Of a stretch of DNA of 64,000 nucleotides, positions 1 to 10,098 are shown piece by piece; position 1 is the stretch's first letter, and each line of letters opens with the position of its first letter. Origin of the DNA: Mesostigma viride (taxonomy: Eukaryota > Streptophyta > Mesostigmatophyceae > Mesostigmatales > Mesostigmataceae); the NCBI GenBank assembly GCA_009746045.1, contig RPFO01000041.1:8778348-8842347 (forward strand), written 5' to 3'. A program made the position numbers and the translations under genes. The notes below the pieces were generated by a model, which was given only the letters and a program-made list of their open reading frames with translations, was not told the DNA's origin and did not search any database.

Positions 1-273
1 CCCCAGAATAAAGGTTCCCAGACCATTGTGAGAAGTATGTACAAATATACATTTCTTTTAAAATAGAATACATGGTCTGTAATGGACCTGTCAACCTTGT
101 GTAGTCAACAGCATGAACCCCAGCCAAAACCTGGCTGTATCCTGATTAAAATCAGAGTGAGTGTACCATGGTCCATGAGCCTTAGTACAGACTAAAATAC
201 AGGTATTATGCCAGTCACAATGCTGACACTACCACACAATCTGCTCTCCAATGCCCTATAACCATGCACCAGC
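1..273 (-). other. 3' noncoding part of the copia element, possibly LTR
   Basis: This AT-rich stretch follows the RNase H stop on the minus strand and holds no gene. A purine-rich segment near 247-260 followed by TGTGTGG on the minus strand (from about 245) could be a polypurine tract and the first bases of the 3' LTR. The second LTR needed to prove this is not visible in the window. Confidence 0.3.
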
Positions 274-2103
274 TTAGACAGCTTGCTGAGATGGGTCCAT
301 CAGAGACTGAAGAACCTTGTATTGCACTGCTGCCTTCTGCACTAGCTTGGTCAAAGCATCAGCAGGATTGTCAACCCCAGGGATATGCTCAATATTGGCC
401 AAGGAGGACAACTCCTTAAGAAGGAGATAATCCAAGTCCCTACTTCTGGCCATCTGCCTGTGCACAAACTGCACCATCCCCATGGAGTCTGTTTTTAGAA
501 GAGTGGTAACCTGAAGTGGCCAAGGAGTGTTAGAAGTCATCTGATGAAGCAACTCCTTCAGATAAAGGCTTGTGTGAATGCCTTCACAAATAGCCCTGCA
601 TTCTGCCACATCACTGCTGACAGCCACCCGTTTGTGCAGGCGACTAAACCAGCTCACCAAACTCCCCAGGCCTTCCTGTCTGAGCACAAAGAGCCCTGCA
701 GCCCTGCCCCTGACCTTGGAGACCTGCCTGCTGTCCATTGAGCTATCCACATACAGCTCCATGCAAATGGGTTGTGATAAATCCACTGCAGACAACAGAA
801 TGCCAGATGAAGCCCTGACCTGATCAGCCACCTTGGCAGACCCTAGCTCCACCAGCATGTCATCAGGCAACCTGGCTATGACCATAAGGTCTGGCCTGGA
901 AATGCCTGCCACCCAAGCAACCATGCCCCTCACCATGGGACACAGTGCCTGTGTGATGGTTGGAGGAAGCTTGCTAATGAGGGTCTCTTGATAGTCATTG
1001 CCCCCCACCAGCAGCATACGCCACTCCCCTCCCTTCTTCACCAGTGTGGCCTCCATGCCCACAAACAGCAGAGGCTCATTCTCCACCTGCCATTGCTCCC
1101 TACCCAGAGGAAACTTGGACTTAATGATGGAGATCAGCTCCTTAAGCCACGACGTGGGAGCTATCAGATGTAGGTCATCCCCGTGCAGCGAAGCATACAC
1201 TGGCAGGCCTTCCCATTGCCCCAGAAACAGACAGGGGTCTACAGGAGAGACCTTCAAGTTGCAATGCTCCTTCAGGAAACGGTTGAGAGTCTCCCTCCAG
1301 ATTATTGGACTTGACCTCAGGCCCTCCAGGCCCTTGAGGATTTTAAGGAACTCCGTGTGGATGTCCCTTTTCCATACAGCAGGCACCCTAACATAGAAAG
1401 GCGTCTTGCCCTCCCACTTTTCCTGTGCCACATCTGCATCACCCTCCAGAAATGCCCTCTTGAAGTCTATCACCACTGAGCCATAGTCCAAGCCCTTGTT
1501 GAGAAGGCCTAGAAAGACACACAGCAGCAGCCTCCAAGTATCATGCAGCATGCCAGGGGTATACAACTCCTCAGCAGTGCACTCACCAGTACCCTTGAAC
1601 TCATTCAGCACTGGCCTGACATGTGGTACCTTGACCCCGTCCACCTCCTTCATCTTGATGACAAACTTGAGCTTGAGTAGACGTCGTGCAGGAGGCAGGT
1701 CATTGACAGGTTCCACGCATTTCTTGGAGATCCAGTCCTCCCCAGATTTAATCAGACCCAGTGTGACCTGGGGACACATAATGGGAGAGGACATGAGCTT
1801 CACCAGGCCTTGGTAGTTGATAGGGCTGTGTCCAGCAAGTGAGTGAGGACCAATGCCCAAACTGCTTGGATGACTAGCAGCTGGCAGTATGAGGTCATCA
1901 ACCAAGGGCTCCTGCCCCTGGCACACTTGCACACGCTTAACCGTCCTGGTTACTGCACGTGATAGGTGAGTGGTCCTGAAATTAATCAGTGGGACCTGAC
2001 CAGCCCCTTCCTTAGTCAGGAGAGAGGACGTGATCACTACCCATCCTGGCATAGGAAATTCTGCCCCAGAAGAGCAGGTCCTTGATAGCCCTCCAAGACA
2101 CAA
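274..2103 (-). CDS. copia reverse transcriptase and RNase H
   Basis: The C-terminal half of the retrotransposon polyprotein makes and processes element cDNA. The RT domain shows the copia-type opening with a conserved YxxVID(F)KRAFLEGD block around residues 205-220. The catalytic loop reads YASLHGDDLHL, so the usual YVDD is HGDD with both aspartates kept. The RNase H part carries LYVDSS and, at the C-terminus, HIPGVDNPADALTK, typical of copia RNase H. The first residues come from a non-ATG frame opening: the integrase frame ends about 50 nt upstream, so the two are likely one polyprotein separated by a frame change. A hidden frameshift is more likely than a separate gene. Confidence 0.85.
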   Translation of the reverse strand: MCLGGLSRTCSSGAEFPMPGWVVITSSLLTKEGAGQVPLINFRTTHLSRAVTRTVKRVQVCQGQEPLVDDLILPAASHPSSLGIGPHSLAGHSPINYQGLVKLMSSPIMCPQVTLGLIKSGEDWISKKCVEPVNDLPPARRLLKLKFVIKMKEVDGVKVPHVRPVLNEFKGTGECTAEELYTPGMLHDTWRLLLCVFLGLLNKGLDYGSVVIDFKRAFLEGDADVAQEKWEGKTPFYVRVPAVWKRDIHTEFLKILKGLEGLRSSPIIWRETLNRFLKEHCNLKVSPVDPCLFLGQWEGLPVYASLHGDDLHLIAPTSWLKELISIIKSKFPLGREQWQVENEPLLFVGMEATLVKKGGEWRMLLVGGNDYQETLISKLPPTITQALCPMVRGMVAWVAGISRPDLMVIARLPDDMLVELGSAKVADQVRASSGILLSAVDLSQPICMELYVDSSMDSRQVSKVRGRAAGLFVLRQEGLGSLVSWFSRLHKRVAVSSDVAECRAICEGIHTSLYLKELLHQMTSNTPWPLQVTTLLKTDSMGMVQFVHRQMARSRDLDYLLLKELSSLANIEHIPGVDNPADALTKLVQKAAVQYKVLQSLMDPSQQAV

Positions 2104-2152
2104 AAAGCAGTGTCCTGTCCAAGGATAGGAATGAATACCTCACCCAGTACCT

Positions 2153-3757
2153 TCACGTGTACCCCGCCACTGAAGTCAGACACAAACTGATAGCTGGGTT
2201 CAGACATGCTGTACCCTGCTGCAGCCCTGGTCCCAATAATGGAACCTGAGAATTAGTGTCTACCTCTAAGGCAGTGTCCAGCCCCAGATTGCCATGCCAC
2301 CTGAGCTTGGCTACCTTGGGCTGCTTCTTGGCCCTTTGTAGAGCCCCAATCAATCCAGCCAAACTTGTCCCCCTGGGCTTGGTTAGTGCCTTGGGCTTGA
2401 CAGTTGACTCCCCAGCTGTTGACCTTGCAGCCTGTTCAACAAGTACCTCTGCAACCTGGCCAGGGCTGACAGATTCCCCTGCAACAGATGTGGTCGTTGC
2501 GTCAGTGATGTCACCTGGGACCTGAAAATCCTGCAGATCCTGTGAGCCTTGTGCCTGACTGCCCTCATTCATCAGGTTAGGCTTGACATATGACCAACTC
2601 AGCCGGTGTACATGCTTTGGTTCGTCCTCCATGCTGACCAAGCATGCGTGGCTAGCTTCATCAACCTGGGTAACCACCCCAGGACTCCAGCTACCACGTT
2701 TGCCATAAAGGCTAGGTTCCTTCCAAGCTAGGACCTTCTGACCCACTTGTGGCTCCAGCATCTTCCAACCCCGGTCCTTCTCCCTCAGCTTGGCAAAGGT
2801 GACATGTGCAGCATGTTTCCAGCCCTCCAGCACATGTGGTGGGCACAGGCCATGATATAGACCCATTGGGCTGACAGCAACTCCATCATAGTAGAAGTTA
2901 ACCCTGCTGTTCAGCTGCTGCTCCACGTTCCTCAGCCATGCACTCCTGACAAGTGCAGGTGCAGACAAGGGTACCCAGTCTTCAGAGATGATCAATTTCT
3001 TGACCTCCTGGATTGCCCTCTCGATAGCACCCTGCTGCCCATGAGCCTCCCTAGGTGTAACCAGCAACTCAGGAAGGGTAGGATCACCCTTGAGATGCTG
3101 AAACTGCATGTCCACCTGGATCCTTGTGGTAGGAAACTTGGCTCTTACATTCTGCAGGGCAGCCAGCAAGTACCTGTTCTTCATAGAAGGTAAATGCTCC
3201 AGCACCTTGTATTTCGTGTACCTGTCCACGCACACCAACAGTTGCATGCCCCTGATGTGTTGGATATCACACTGCAGATCACCAATGCTCTGAGGTAGAG
3301 CTTTGGCATGTGATTTCCTGGGCTTGTTGGAGGACAACTGGCACTTACACCGTGAGGCAGCTTGCTGACACGCCTTAAGAAGGGGTGCCCTGCCCATACG
3401 GAAGGCAAAGTTGTTTGACAGAGAAGTGGCATGCCCAAACATGTTGTGGATTCGGGCACCCAACTCCTGGTACACAGAGGAAGCAGTCCCTGGCACAGTC
3501 AGGACTGTGCTGTCAGGTTGTCCAGCATCACCATGCTGACTTCCATCCTGTTCTGACTCAGAGCCTGAGTCACCCTGCTCATGCCCAACACCTGGACCGC
3601 CAGCAGGGACCACATGCATACCACCAGAGGCCTTCACACCCCTCTGTGGTTGTACATTGGTTTCTCTCAAAATGAGAGGTCCACCCTCGTGCCCAGCACG
3701 AGGATGCATAGGGTCAGACATACTTACAGCTGCATCAGCTGTCAAGGACGTCTTCAT
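2153..3757 (-). CDS. copia integrase
   Basis: Integrase inserts the element cDNA into the host genome. An HHCC-like zinc region is visible (IHNMFGH followed by a C-rich CQQAASRCKC stretch). The D,D-35-E core follows: D in GDLQCDIQHI, D in IQVDMQF, and E in HGQQGAIERAIQEV. The C-terminal part has the tryptophan-rich LYGKRGSWSPGVV-like segment of copia integrases. It lies between gag and RT in copia order. No convincing DSGA-type protease motif was found upstream, so the protease is degenerate or lies across the frame break. Confidence 0.8.
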   Translation of the reverse strand: MKTSLTADAAVSMSDPMHPRAGHEGGPLILRETNVQPQRGVKASGGMHVVPAGGPGVGHEQGDSGSESEQDGSQHGDAGQPDSTVLTVPGTASSVYQELGARIHNMFGHATSLSNNFAFRMGRAPLLKACQQAASRCKCQLSSNKPRKSHAKALPQSIGDLQCDIQHIRGMQLLVCVDRYTKYKVLEHLPSMKNRYLLAALQNVRAKFPTTRIQVDMQFQHLKGDPTLPELLVTPREAHGQQGAIERAIQEVKKLIISEDWVPLSAPALVRSAWLRNVEQQLNSRVNFYYDGVAVSPMGLYHGLCPPHVLEGWKHAAHVTFAKLREKDRGWKMLEPQVGQKVLAWKEPSLYGKRGSWSPGVVTQVDEASHACLVSMEDEPKHVHRLSWSYVKPNLMNEGSQAQGSQDLQDFQVPGDITDATTTSVAGESVSPGQVAEVLVEQAARSTAGESTVKPKALTKPRGTSLAGLIGALQRAKKQPKVAKLRWHGNLGLDTALEVDTNSQVPLLGPGLQQGTACLNPAISLCLTSVAGYT

Positions 3758-3898
3758 AGGAACCTGTACCTCTCCAGGTGACCTGGGGCCACACTGAACC
3801 TGGAGATCACCCTCTTGTTGCCCAGATATAAAATCTGCATTGGAGCACCTGGCCTCCCCCTTGGGTGAATTAAGGTGTGTAGGGGTTGCCTCAGACAG

Positions 3899-5016
3899 TC
3901 ACTGCTCCTTGTTGTCTTCTTGCTGACTGCCCTTTGAAGGCTGGCCTGCCTGGGACTTGTTGTTGTTCTTCTTGTTGTTGTTGTTGTTATTCTTGTTGCT
4001 GCCCTGGCCCTGGGACTTCTTGAAGCTGGGACACTCCTTCTTGATGTGCCCCCACCCCTTGCACAGGTAGCATTGTATCTTGGACTTGCCCTGGCCACTG
4101 CCCCCATTGTCAGACGCGTTGCCCTGCTTGGGCTGACCACCCACCCGCCTGAACACCGACTTGGAGTGTGACCTCCTGTCAGAATCAGGTGAATGATCTC
4201 CCTTGCGCTTGTGATGGTTGCCCCTACGCCCTCCTTGGCTTCGGTCAGCCTCAGACGTCTTGGAGCCACCCTGGGTACGCCCGCCTGCCTGGGTAGCCTT
4301 CACTGCTGGCACTCCACCCTCAAACAGCTCCTCTGCCTCGAGAGCTTGTTTAATGATGACCTTGTAGGCCTTCAGGGTAGAGTGTGGGGCACACATGACT
4401 TTTAAGGAGCCACGTGTCGCCTTATCCAGCCCAGAAACCTTGAGCCAGTTGGTTAGGGCTATGTTATCAGCGACATTAAAGCCGTGAGCCCTGCCCTCCT
4501 CAACCATCTTACAATAGTTGAGAAAGTTCTGGATCAGGTCCCCCTTGACCTCCCACCCTTGATACTTGTCCTGCCAATGGATGCCGACCTTCTTCGTTGG
4601 TCCTCCAGCAGCTCCTTCAGCTCAGCCACGTACAGTGCCCAGGCCTTATTGGCCTTTTTGCACTCCCTGGTTAGGTCCTTAATCTGGTCAGTACACTTGC
4701 CAAAAGTGCTACTGCCTATCCAGATTTGATAGTAATTTGTACCACCGTACAAGCTAGGGAACCCTTCCAATCCCTCCACAAACTCTTCAGCCTGCTTAGG
4801 CTTGGAGTCTGAGGTTACAGGCTGCAACTGATTGACAATTAAAAGACCCTGTGTGGTAAGATCAAAGCCATGAATAGCTTGTGCATTATTATTATTGTGA
4901 GGAAGGTTGGTAATCTCTCCGGTAAGCCCCACGTCATCTACGTGAGCGGTTCCACTACCAGCACCCCCATTATTATTCCCACTGGCTGGACCCTTGCTAC
5001 GGCGTCCCTCAGCCAT
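3899..5016 (-). CDS. copia gag with CCHC zinc knuckle (frame-split)
   Basis: This is the nucleocapsid precursor. The N-terminal part starts at ATG 5016 and runs to about 4534. The continuation lies in a different frame from about 4507 to 3899, so one indel separates the halves. The second half carries a zinc knuckle, C-x2-C-x4-H-x4-C (CYLCKGWGHIKKEC), at about 4030-4075, followed by an asparagine- and lysine-rich tail encoded by a GTT/GTC-type microsatellite. Serine, arginine and lysine richness before the knuckle fits an RNA-binding protein. The 5' end lies only about 20-150 bp from unrelated GC-rich sequence. Confidence 0.75.
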
Positions 5017-5187
5017 CCTGCACTACCAGCTATTCAAAGAACACCTTAACAAAGCAGCAGAAAATATGTACAAAATTTTTGTGTCGCCACTGCCGCCTGC
5101 GCCGGTGTCGCTGCCGCCCCCGCGAATTGCCGCTGAAAATTCGACAAAAAAAATGTCGACGAGTACTGCAGAAGAAAATTAGGCCGA

Positions 5188-5896
5188 CTAGTAGTCAAGG
5201 CCCCTGAAGTCGCAGTACGTGTATACGAACTCACGATCCTCCATATCCAGCTCCGGACCTGCACCGGTATGAATTAAAACCGGCGTGCTCCCCGCCGCGT
5301 AAGTTGCGACGCGCCGACGCGCGACGAGGCGCAGAGGATGTGTAAAGATCGTCAATAATTCCCACCCCGCGGGAATCCACTCTCGCACAGAGGCGAGAAA
5401 TGCCACCAGGTTAATTAAAACCTGGCGCTCGCGACTGCGTACGCCGCGAGTGAGCAGCGATAACAGCGCGAGATCCTGAAACAAATTTGTCGACACCGCC
5501 GGCGCGCCCCCCGTGCGTAGCGATGCCCAGTTTTGCAGGTTTCTCTGGTAACCGGTGAGTGAAGAGAGGACGTTGTCCAACTCCTCAATGGCAGTCGTGA
5601 CTTCGGTCACCGACCGCAAACCTCCCCGCACCTGGACCGTAAATGTCGATAAAATTTCGAATCTGGTCCAACAGGTTGCGGATTGCCGGCACCAGTGCTG
5701 GCAAATCGGGGTCCTCGGGGTTATCCCCGAGCAATGCGTGAGCTGCACGCTGCTGACGATGAAGCTCGTCGAGCGAGACCGTTACTTCGTCGAGCAATTG
5801 CTGCCACGACGGCACCGTCGGTCTTGACGAAGAACCAGCCGGCGGAGCGGCTATTTCCTCATCGTCCGGAATCCGAAATTCTTCCGAATTTGGCAT
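5188..5896 (-). CDS. unrecognised protein, possible gag of an LTR element (frameshifted)
   Basis: The ORF begins at ATG 5896 (MPNSEEFRIPDDEE) and moves to a second frame near 5630, ending at 5188 with YCDFRGLDY. It is rich in leucine and helical segments with no motif I recognise. It starts about 58 nt downstream of a sequence that looks like an LTR end plus primer-binding site (5955-6500). By position it may therefore be the gag of a second, truncated LTR element into which, or beside which, the copia element sits. Alternatively it is a small viral gene: A-rich sequence just upstream of the ATG resembles starts elsewhere in the window. Function is unknown. Confidence 0.4.
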
Positions 5897-5954
5897 CTTT
5901 TTGACAGAGCGTGTAATACGAGTTGTGAGGGTAAGAATGCCACGAATTCCGCCA

Positions 5955-6500
5955 TGGTTCTTGCAGGAAGTTGCCTTTATTAATAATCAGGAAACACAGA
6001 CGTAAGTCACGTCACTTCCAAGACTGCACGCAGCACAGACGACAGGGTCGCAGTGCCAAGAGAACGTGCACGCAAGAACTAGCGTCCCGGTGTGACCAAG
6101 TCACTCATATAGCTTGCTAGGGACGCGTCCAAGTATTCAGCTGCACTGTCACAGCTGAACTGTCAATCAATTGATTACACAGACTCTGGCACGCCTTTGG
6201 CGCGCAGATCTATCAATTGTCCATACGGCTAGTCCTGTGGACCTATCCGTACACTAGTCAGCATCAATTGTCTCATAGGTCCTGGCGCGCTACAGTGCGC
6301 CTACCTATCAATTGACCATCAAGTCCTGTACAAGTCCTGTCAACGTCCTGCGGACTATCCAAGTGACACTTGTACATCCTGTGTCCGTACGCGCCCACAG
6401 TGGCGCGCCGGGTACTGTCGGCACAGCCTAGGAAACGTCATAACTTTTACGTTCCTTAACCAAATGAGGCGTTCAAGGTGCCGTTGGAAAGAGCGTAACA
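5955..6500 (-). repeat. candidate 5' LTR of an LTR retroelement
   Basis: On the minus strand the segment begins TGTTACG at 6500 and ends with CA at 5955. It contains a TATA-like CTATATGAG near 6108 and an AATAAA signal at 5982-5977, about 22 nt before the end. A TGG triplet follows immediately, as in primer-binding sites. This arrangement of U3, TATA, poly(A) signal and CA is LTR-like. The partner LTR is not in the window, so this is inference from layout. No gene was seen in this 546-bp stretch. Confidence 0.4.
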
Positions 6501-6615
6501 ATCTCTATCCATCTAACGTAAATCCTTTACGTTAACTGAGGGCGCGTCCCACGAGGTCGAAGTCGACCGCCAAGAAACGCGCGCGGCCTCTCAGGAAGCC
6601 GGCGTATCGGTATAG

Positions 6616-6760
6616 TTAGAGATGGAACCGTGGCTCCACCCTCCCCTCGCCCGTGTGGCGTGGCCTCTCGCCCGCCCTGGAGGTCTCCTCGTACGCGGGC
6701 TCGTCGATGACGCGCCCGTTCACGCGGATGGAGCCTCTCTGGGACGGCGTGACTGTCAAC
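6616..6760 (-). pseudogene. C-terminal fragment of an unknown viral-type protein
   Basis: A GC-rich minus-strand frame encodes a hydrophilic tail (TVTPSQRGSIRVNGRVIDEP and on to GRVEPRFHL) and stops at 6618-6616. No start codon lies close upstream in this frame. It looks like the end of a gene whose upstream part is lost or lies in another frame of 6816-7098. Bases 6501-6615 between it and the LTR candidate hold nothing recognisable. Confidence 0.3.
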
Positions 6761-6815
6761 TTTCCTAGACACAACCCCATGCGTCGTCAGTAGTACCAGG
6801 TGCGCGGATAACTTT

Positions 6816-7098
6816 CTACACCGTCGCCCGGAAGACCTTGTTGGTGTCCTCGGCGTAGACGATCCTGAGTATGGCGGCGAGCGCCCCCACCCGGTCCCGC
6901 TCCCCATCGGTGCGGGGGGCGGGGCGATCACGGGGGGTAGTTGTCCCTGTAGAAGTTGCCCACGTCCGACCAGGGGTCGAAGGGGGAGGGCGGGGCGGTG
7001 TAGACGAGCTCGGAGAACGGGTTGGAGTCGGCGATGACCACGACGGGGCGCGTGGGGGCGTCGGAGGTGAGGAAGCTAAGAGGGACTCTTTGGGCCAT
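6816..7098 (-). CDS. small viral-type protein, frameshifted
   Basis: It starts at ATG 7098 (MAQRVPLSFLTSDAPTRPVV) about 20 nt downstream of a TATATATAC box that follows an AAAAAT tract, the commonest promoter look in this window. The first frame ends after NFYRDNYPP at 6928. Beyond two C/G homopolymers another frame encodes a plausible ending (ALAAILRIVYAEDTNKVFR) that stops at 6816. One protein of about 94 residues is the likely original product. No family was recognised. Confidence 0.4.
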
Positions 7099-7242
7099 GT
7101 CCGTTTGCGCTGTGGTATATATACAAGCTATTTTTCTGGGCCGCCCATACCAGCACGAGGGGGTGATCGGCGGGGGTCGGGAGCTCAGGTCCGGTCCGGC
7201 GTACGGCCGCGGGTCGGCCATGCCTTCTCACACCACCGCGGG

Positions 7243-7560
7243 TCATTTTTCCTCCTCTTGGGACGCGACCCCGGCCACGATGGCGACCCGCTCGCCGTTC
7301 CTCCCCCGCACCCGTTTGTTCGGGATGGAGACGCCGTAGGGCCTGAGCAGGTCCCCCAGCTCCTCGTTGGTGACTTTCCTCGAGCAGCTGGTCTTCAGCT
7401 CTAGGAAGTCGTGGAAGAAGAGCTTGCGGAATGCGGAGAGCTGCATGTGCGCCTGCGGGTCCAGCCGGACGAGGCGGCTGGCCTTGAGGAAGGTGCGCAG
7501 GTGGGCGCCCATGGAGGCGCCGGTGGGGTCCTCCTGCCCCGCGGCGGCGTCCCATTACAA
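7243..7560 (-). pseudogene. C-terminal part of a viral gene split by a small transposon
   Basis: This frame runs from the left end of the inserted element at 7561 through WDAAAGQEDPTGAS and FLKASRLVRLDPQAHMQL to a stop at 7243. It contains FFHDFLELKTSC, which resembles AFRDFLELKGL in the N-terminal half at 8330-9157. The two halves are therefore likely one gene with a repeated small domain, interrupted by the 769-bp element. The function of the parent is unknown. Confidence 0.45.
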
Positions 7561-8329
7561 TTCGTTCAAGTGGCCCGCCGGAGCGGCTGTACAATTTTTC
7601 CCAGTGAGCGCGCTGCCAAGTGTACTTGTGGGCAAATTTTTAGGTGCCCCGTCACTTCGAGGTACTAAAAATTAGGCTACGGTACGAATTCAGCGAATTT
7701 CAGCGAATTTTCAGTCGAACCAAAGGAAGTGACGGCAACTACCAAAAAGTTTCCGTTACGAATTTTCAGCCCAACACTCGCGCAAAATGAAGTGACGGCA
7801 ACTACCAAAAAGTTTCCGTTACGAATTTTCACTCCCACACGTTTGCACAAGAGGAAGTGACGGCAACTACCAAAACCTTTCCGTTACGAATTTTCAGTCC
7901 TACACTTTGCGCAAATTTTAGTAGGGCTGCACGCAAGCTACCTTTCAAAATTTTGCGCTAGTATGGAACGCATTTCATTCGTCTGGAGGAACGCTGCCCG
8001 CCAACTTCCCCCGTTCAGAATGTTCCGCGGAAATTTACTTGAGATTTGGAAATCTGAACGTGCGCGCAAATTTTAGTAGGGCTGCACGCAAGCTACCTTT
8101 CAAAATTTTGCGCAAGTATGGAACGCAATTCATTCGTCCGGAGGAATGCTGCTCGTCAACTGCCCCCGTTCAGAAAGTTGCGCCGAACTTTACTTGAGAT
8201 TTGGAAATCTGAACGTGCGGTTGGAGTTTCGCGGGGAAACCCAAGTTCCCGAGTAATTCACCAATGACGCGCTTCGAACACTTGCCCGCTAAAACCTAAG
8301 CAGCCGCTCCGGCTGGCCACTTAAACGAA
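7561..8329. mobile_element. 769-bp MITE-like element with terminal inverted repeats
   Basis: The two ends are inverted copies of about 27 bp: CGTTCAAGTGGCCCGCCGGA at 7564-7583 matches the reverse complement of the segment ending at 8326 with three differences. The interior has no gene. It holds three copies of a 63-65-bp unit starting near 7726, 7789 and 7854 (core GAAGTGACGGCAACTACC), then two copies of a roughly 155-bp unit starting near 7909 and 8064. No target duplication is obvious. The element is more AT-rich than the coding sequence around it. The superfamily is unknown. Confidence 0.65.
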
Positions 8330-9157
8330 ACGGGATGTCTGGCTCCTCCATCTCCTCGTCCTCCTGCCTGCCGCCGCCCTCGGGCACCCCTGTCACCCTC
8401 GCGGCCTTCTGGCACGCAGCCCGCATCTGCTGCTCCTCCTCGTCCGCGGACGGCCACATGAGGCGGTGGGTGAGCGCGTCGCTCTTCTTGCCCCCCTTCC
8501 CCGTGTGGTTGTGGTAGTTGAGCGTGAGGCGCTGCCTGAGGTTGCGGATGGTCGCATCGACCCAGGCGGGGGGCTGCACGCCGTGCTCGGACAGGTGCTT
8601 GCGGACCGCCCGCAGCTGCAGGAGGTCGGTGAGGTCGTACACCCCGCTGGCGCTGCAGTCCTCCAGGAAGGCCTCCTCTTGCTCTCCGACGGTGAGACAC
8701 AACTCGTACTTCTGCATGTACTCGACGGCCCAGTCCCTCTTCTCCTTCCGGTCGGCGACCCCGGTCCTGTGCTGGAAGAAGCCCTTGATGTCGAACCACC
8801 AGGGGGCGGGGGGATCTCGCGCGCCACGGGGGCGTCCGAGTGGCGCAGGGCCAGGTTCTGCACCCACATCCACCTCTTGGCGGGGGTGCACGAGTTGGCG
8901 AGGACCCCCCCCCTCGCCTGGAACACGGCGGCCCACACCCGCGTGTGGTCCGTCCACTTGTCCTGGTCCATGAGCCGGAAGTCGTATGGGGGCAGCCCCT
9001 TGAGCTCGAGGAAGTCCCGGAAGGCGGGCGCGACGTCCTTCTCCACGCTGATCCAGTCCACGCAGTGGGCGGCGGGCACCACGTGCCGGTCCGCGAACTC
9101 GCACGCCAGCCGCGCCAGCTCGTCCAGGGTGAAGGGGCACTCTCCCGGGGTCGCCAT
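8330..9157 (-). pseudogene. N-terminal part of an interrupted viral gene (frameshifted)
   Basis: It starts at ATG 9157 (MATPGECPFTLDELARLACE) with ATATACATGG at the start. The frame changes near 8810 at adjoining G5 and G6 runs. After that the protein continues (WWFDIKGFFQHRTGVADRKE) to the inverted repeat of the small element, where it ends in transposon-encoded residues at 8289. A basic segment (NYHNHTGKGGKKSDALTHRL) near the C-terminus suggests nucleic-acid contact, but I do not recognise the family. The rest of the gene appears to be 7243-7560. Confidence 0.5.
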
Positions 9158-9181
9158 GTATATGTGTCATGCGACGAGATG

Positions 9182-9586
9182 TTATTTGTCACCACGTAAG
9201 CGCGCGTTGTGCTCGTCCATCGCCCTCATCCGACTCCGCATTTCATCGGGAAGATTATATTTGGTGCACGAGGCAAGTCCTTGGGTGATTATTTGGCAAA
9301 TCACCTTTAAGACCTTTTGGCCCTTCGACACCTGCTGCTGGGGGGGCGCGGACGTCTGCATCCCGGCTGTCTCGTCCACAAAGGTCTCCCCACCCGCGAA
9401 GGGCTTATCGGGCACCCCCCCAGGCACAGGAAGGCGGACCTGGGTGCCCCTTTGCTGGCCATGAAACCAGGGTGGGGGGGGTAAAAAGGGCTCGTCAACT
9501 TCCCTTCTCCGGAGTGCCGGCACCAATAAAATAACGAGACTCGCAAGAATGACGATCAAGAGAGCGCCGACTAGGAGGCCACCCAT
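9182..9586 (-). CDS. single-pass membrane protein, unknown
   Basis: The 134-residue protein begins MGGLLVGALLIVILASLVIL, an N-terminal transmembrane segment or uncleaved signal anchor, followed by basic residues (RRRE) that would stay in the cytosol. The rest is proline- and glutamine-rich with a helical C-terminus containing two cysteines. It lies 16 bp from the next minus-strand gene and about 25 bp from the previous one, typical viral packing. Such small membrane proteins are common in giant-virus inner membranes, but the role here is unknown. Confidence 0.55.
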   Translation of the reverse strand: MGGLLVGALLIVILASLVILLVPALRRREVDEPFLPPPPWFHGQQRGTQVRLPVPGGVPDKPFAGGETFVDETAGMQTSAPPQQQVSKGQKVLKVICQIITQGLASCTKYNLPDEMRSRMRAMDEHNARLRGDK

Positions 9587-9602
9587 TTACATGTACCTGT
9601 CA

Positions 9603-9986
9603 TTATTTATAAACGAGGACGTAAACAAGTAGCGCCGTTGCCAGAACCAGCACGACGGAGGCGGCGATTGCCACCGAGCGCCCGCCGTCGCGGTCACGAC
9701 GGGTGATCAGCTGGCGTTGGAATTGGTCGCGTCGCTCCATGTATCCCTCGATCGAGTCCCTTCTCAGCGTGGTCGCACGAAACTGGTCCCTTTGCACCTC
9801 AGCCGAGGGCCCTTGGTTGACGTTTGTCGGGCTGGGCGCGTCAGTGGTGGTGGGCGGTGGCGAGGTTGCCGACGAACGGTTCTCCCTCTCTGCGACCATT
9901 TCGGCCTTCAGCTCCTTGTAGGAGGGCTGTCCTTGCAGGGGAAGGTTCCCCGTCTGGTACAAGTACGTAGGGGGGTAGAAGGGCAT
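9603..9986 (-). CDS. C-terminally anchored membrane protein, unknown
   Basis: I chose ATG 9986 (MPFYPPTYLYQTGNLPLQGQ) because the upstream frame overlaps the tail of the next gene and is compositionally different. The product is about 127 residues: a proline-rich N-terminus, a charged middle with repeated RRD(Q/S) segments, and a C-terminal membrane span (VAIAASVVLVLATALLVYVL). This topology is a tail-anchored protein. No family was recognised. Confidence 0.5.
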   Translation of the reverse strand: MPFYPPTYLYQTGNLPLQGQPSYKELKAEMVAERENRSSATSPPPTTTDAPSPTNVNQGPSAEVQRDQFRATTLRRDSIEGYMERRDQFQRQLITRRDRDGGRSVAIAASVVLVLATALLVYVLVYK

Positions 9987-10098
9987 GATGATAGTGTTAC
10001 AATAACGCAGGTTATTTTGGCGCACTGCTGCGGGGGTCGGACGAGGCCGGAGTAGGTACCCCTCCCCCCCCAGCCCGAATGCCAGCATAAGGATTGTC

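Larger units (their letters stand above)
1..5040 (-). mobile_element. Ty1/copia-type LTR retrotransposon (partial)
   Basis: Read on the minus strand, the order is gag with a zinc knuckle, integrase, then reverse transcriptase and RNase H. This gag-IN-RT-RH order defines the Ty1/copia group. The coding part is split by several frame changes, so this copy is probably defective or carries indels. Its base composition is clearly more AT-rich than the viral genes to the right. The 3' LTR would start within or left of bases 1-245. No copy of bases 1-245 is visible near the 5' end, so the 5' LTR looks missing or replaced. The left boundary lies outside the window. Confidence 0.85.
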
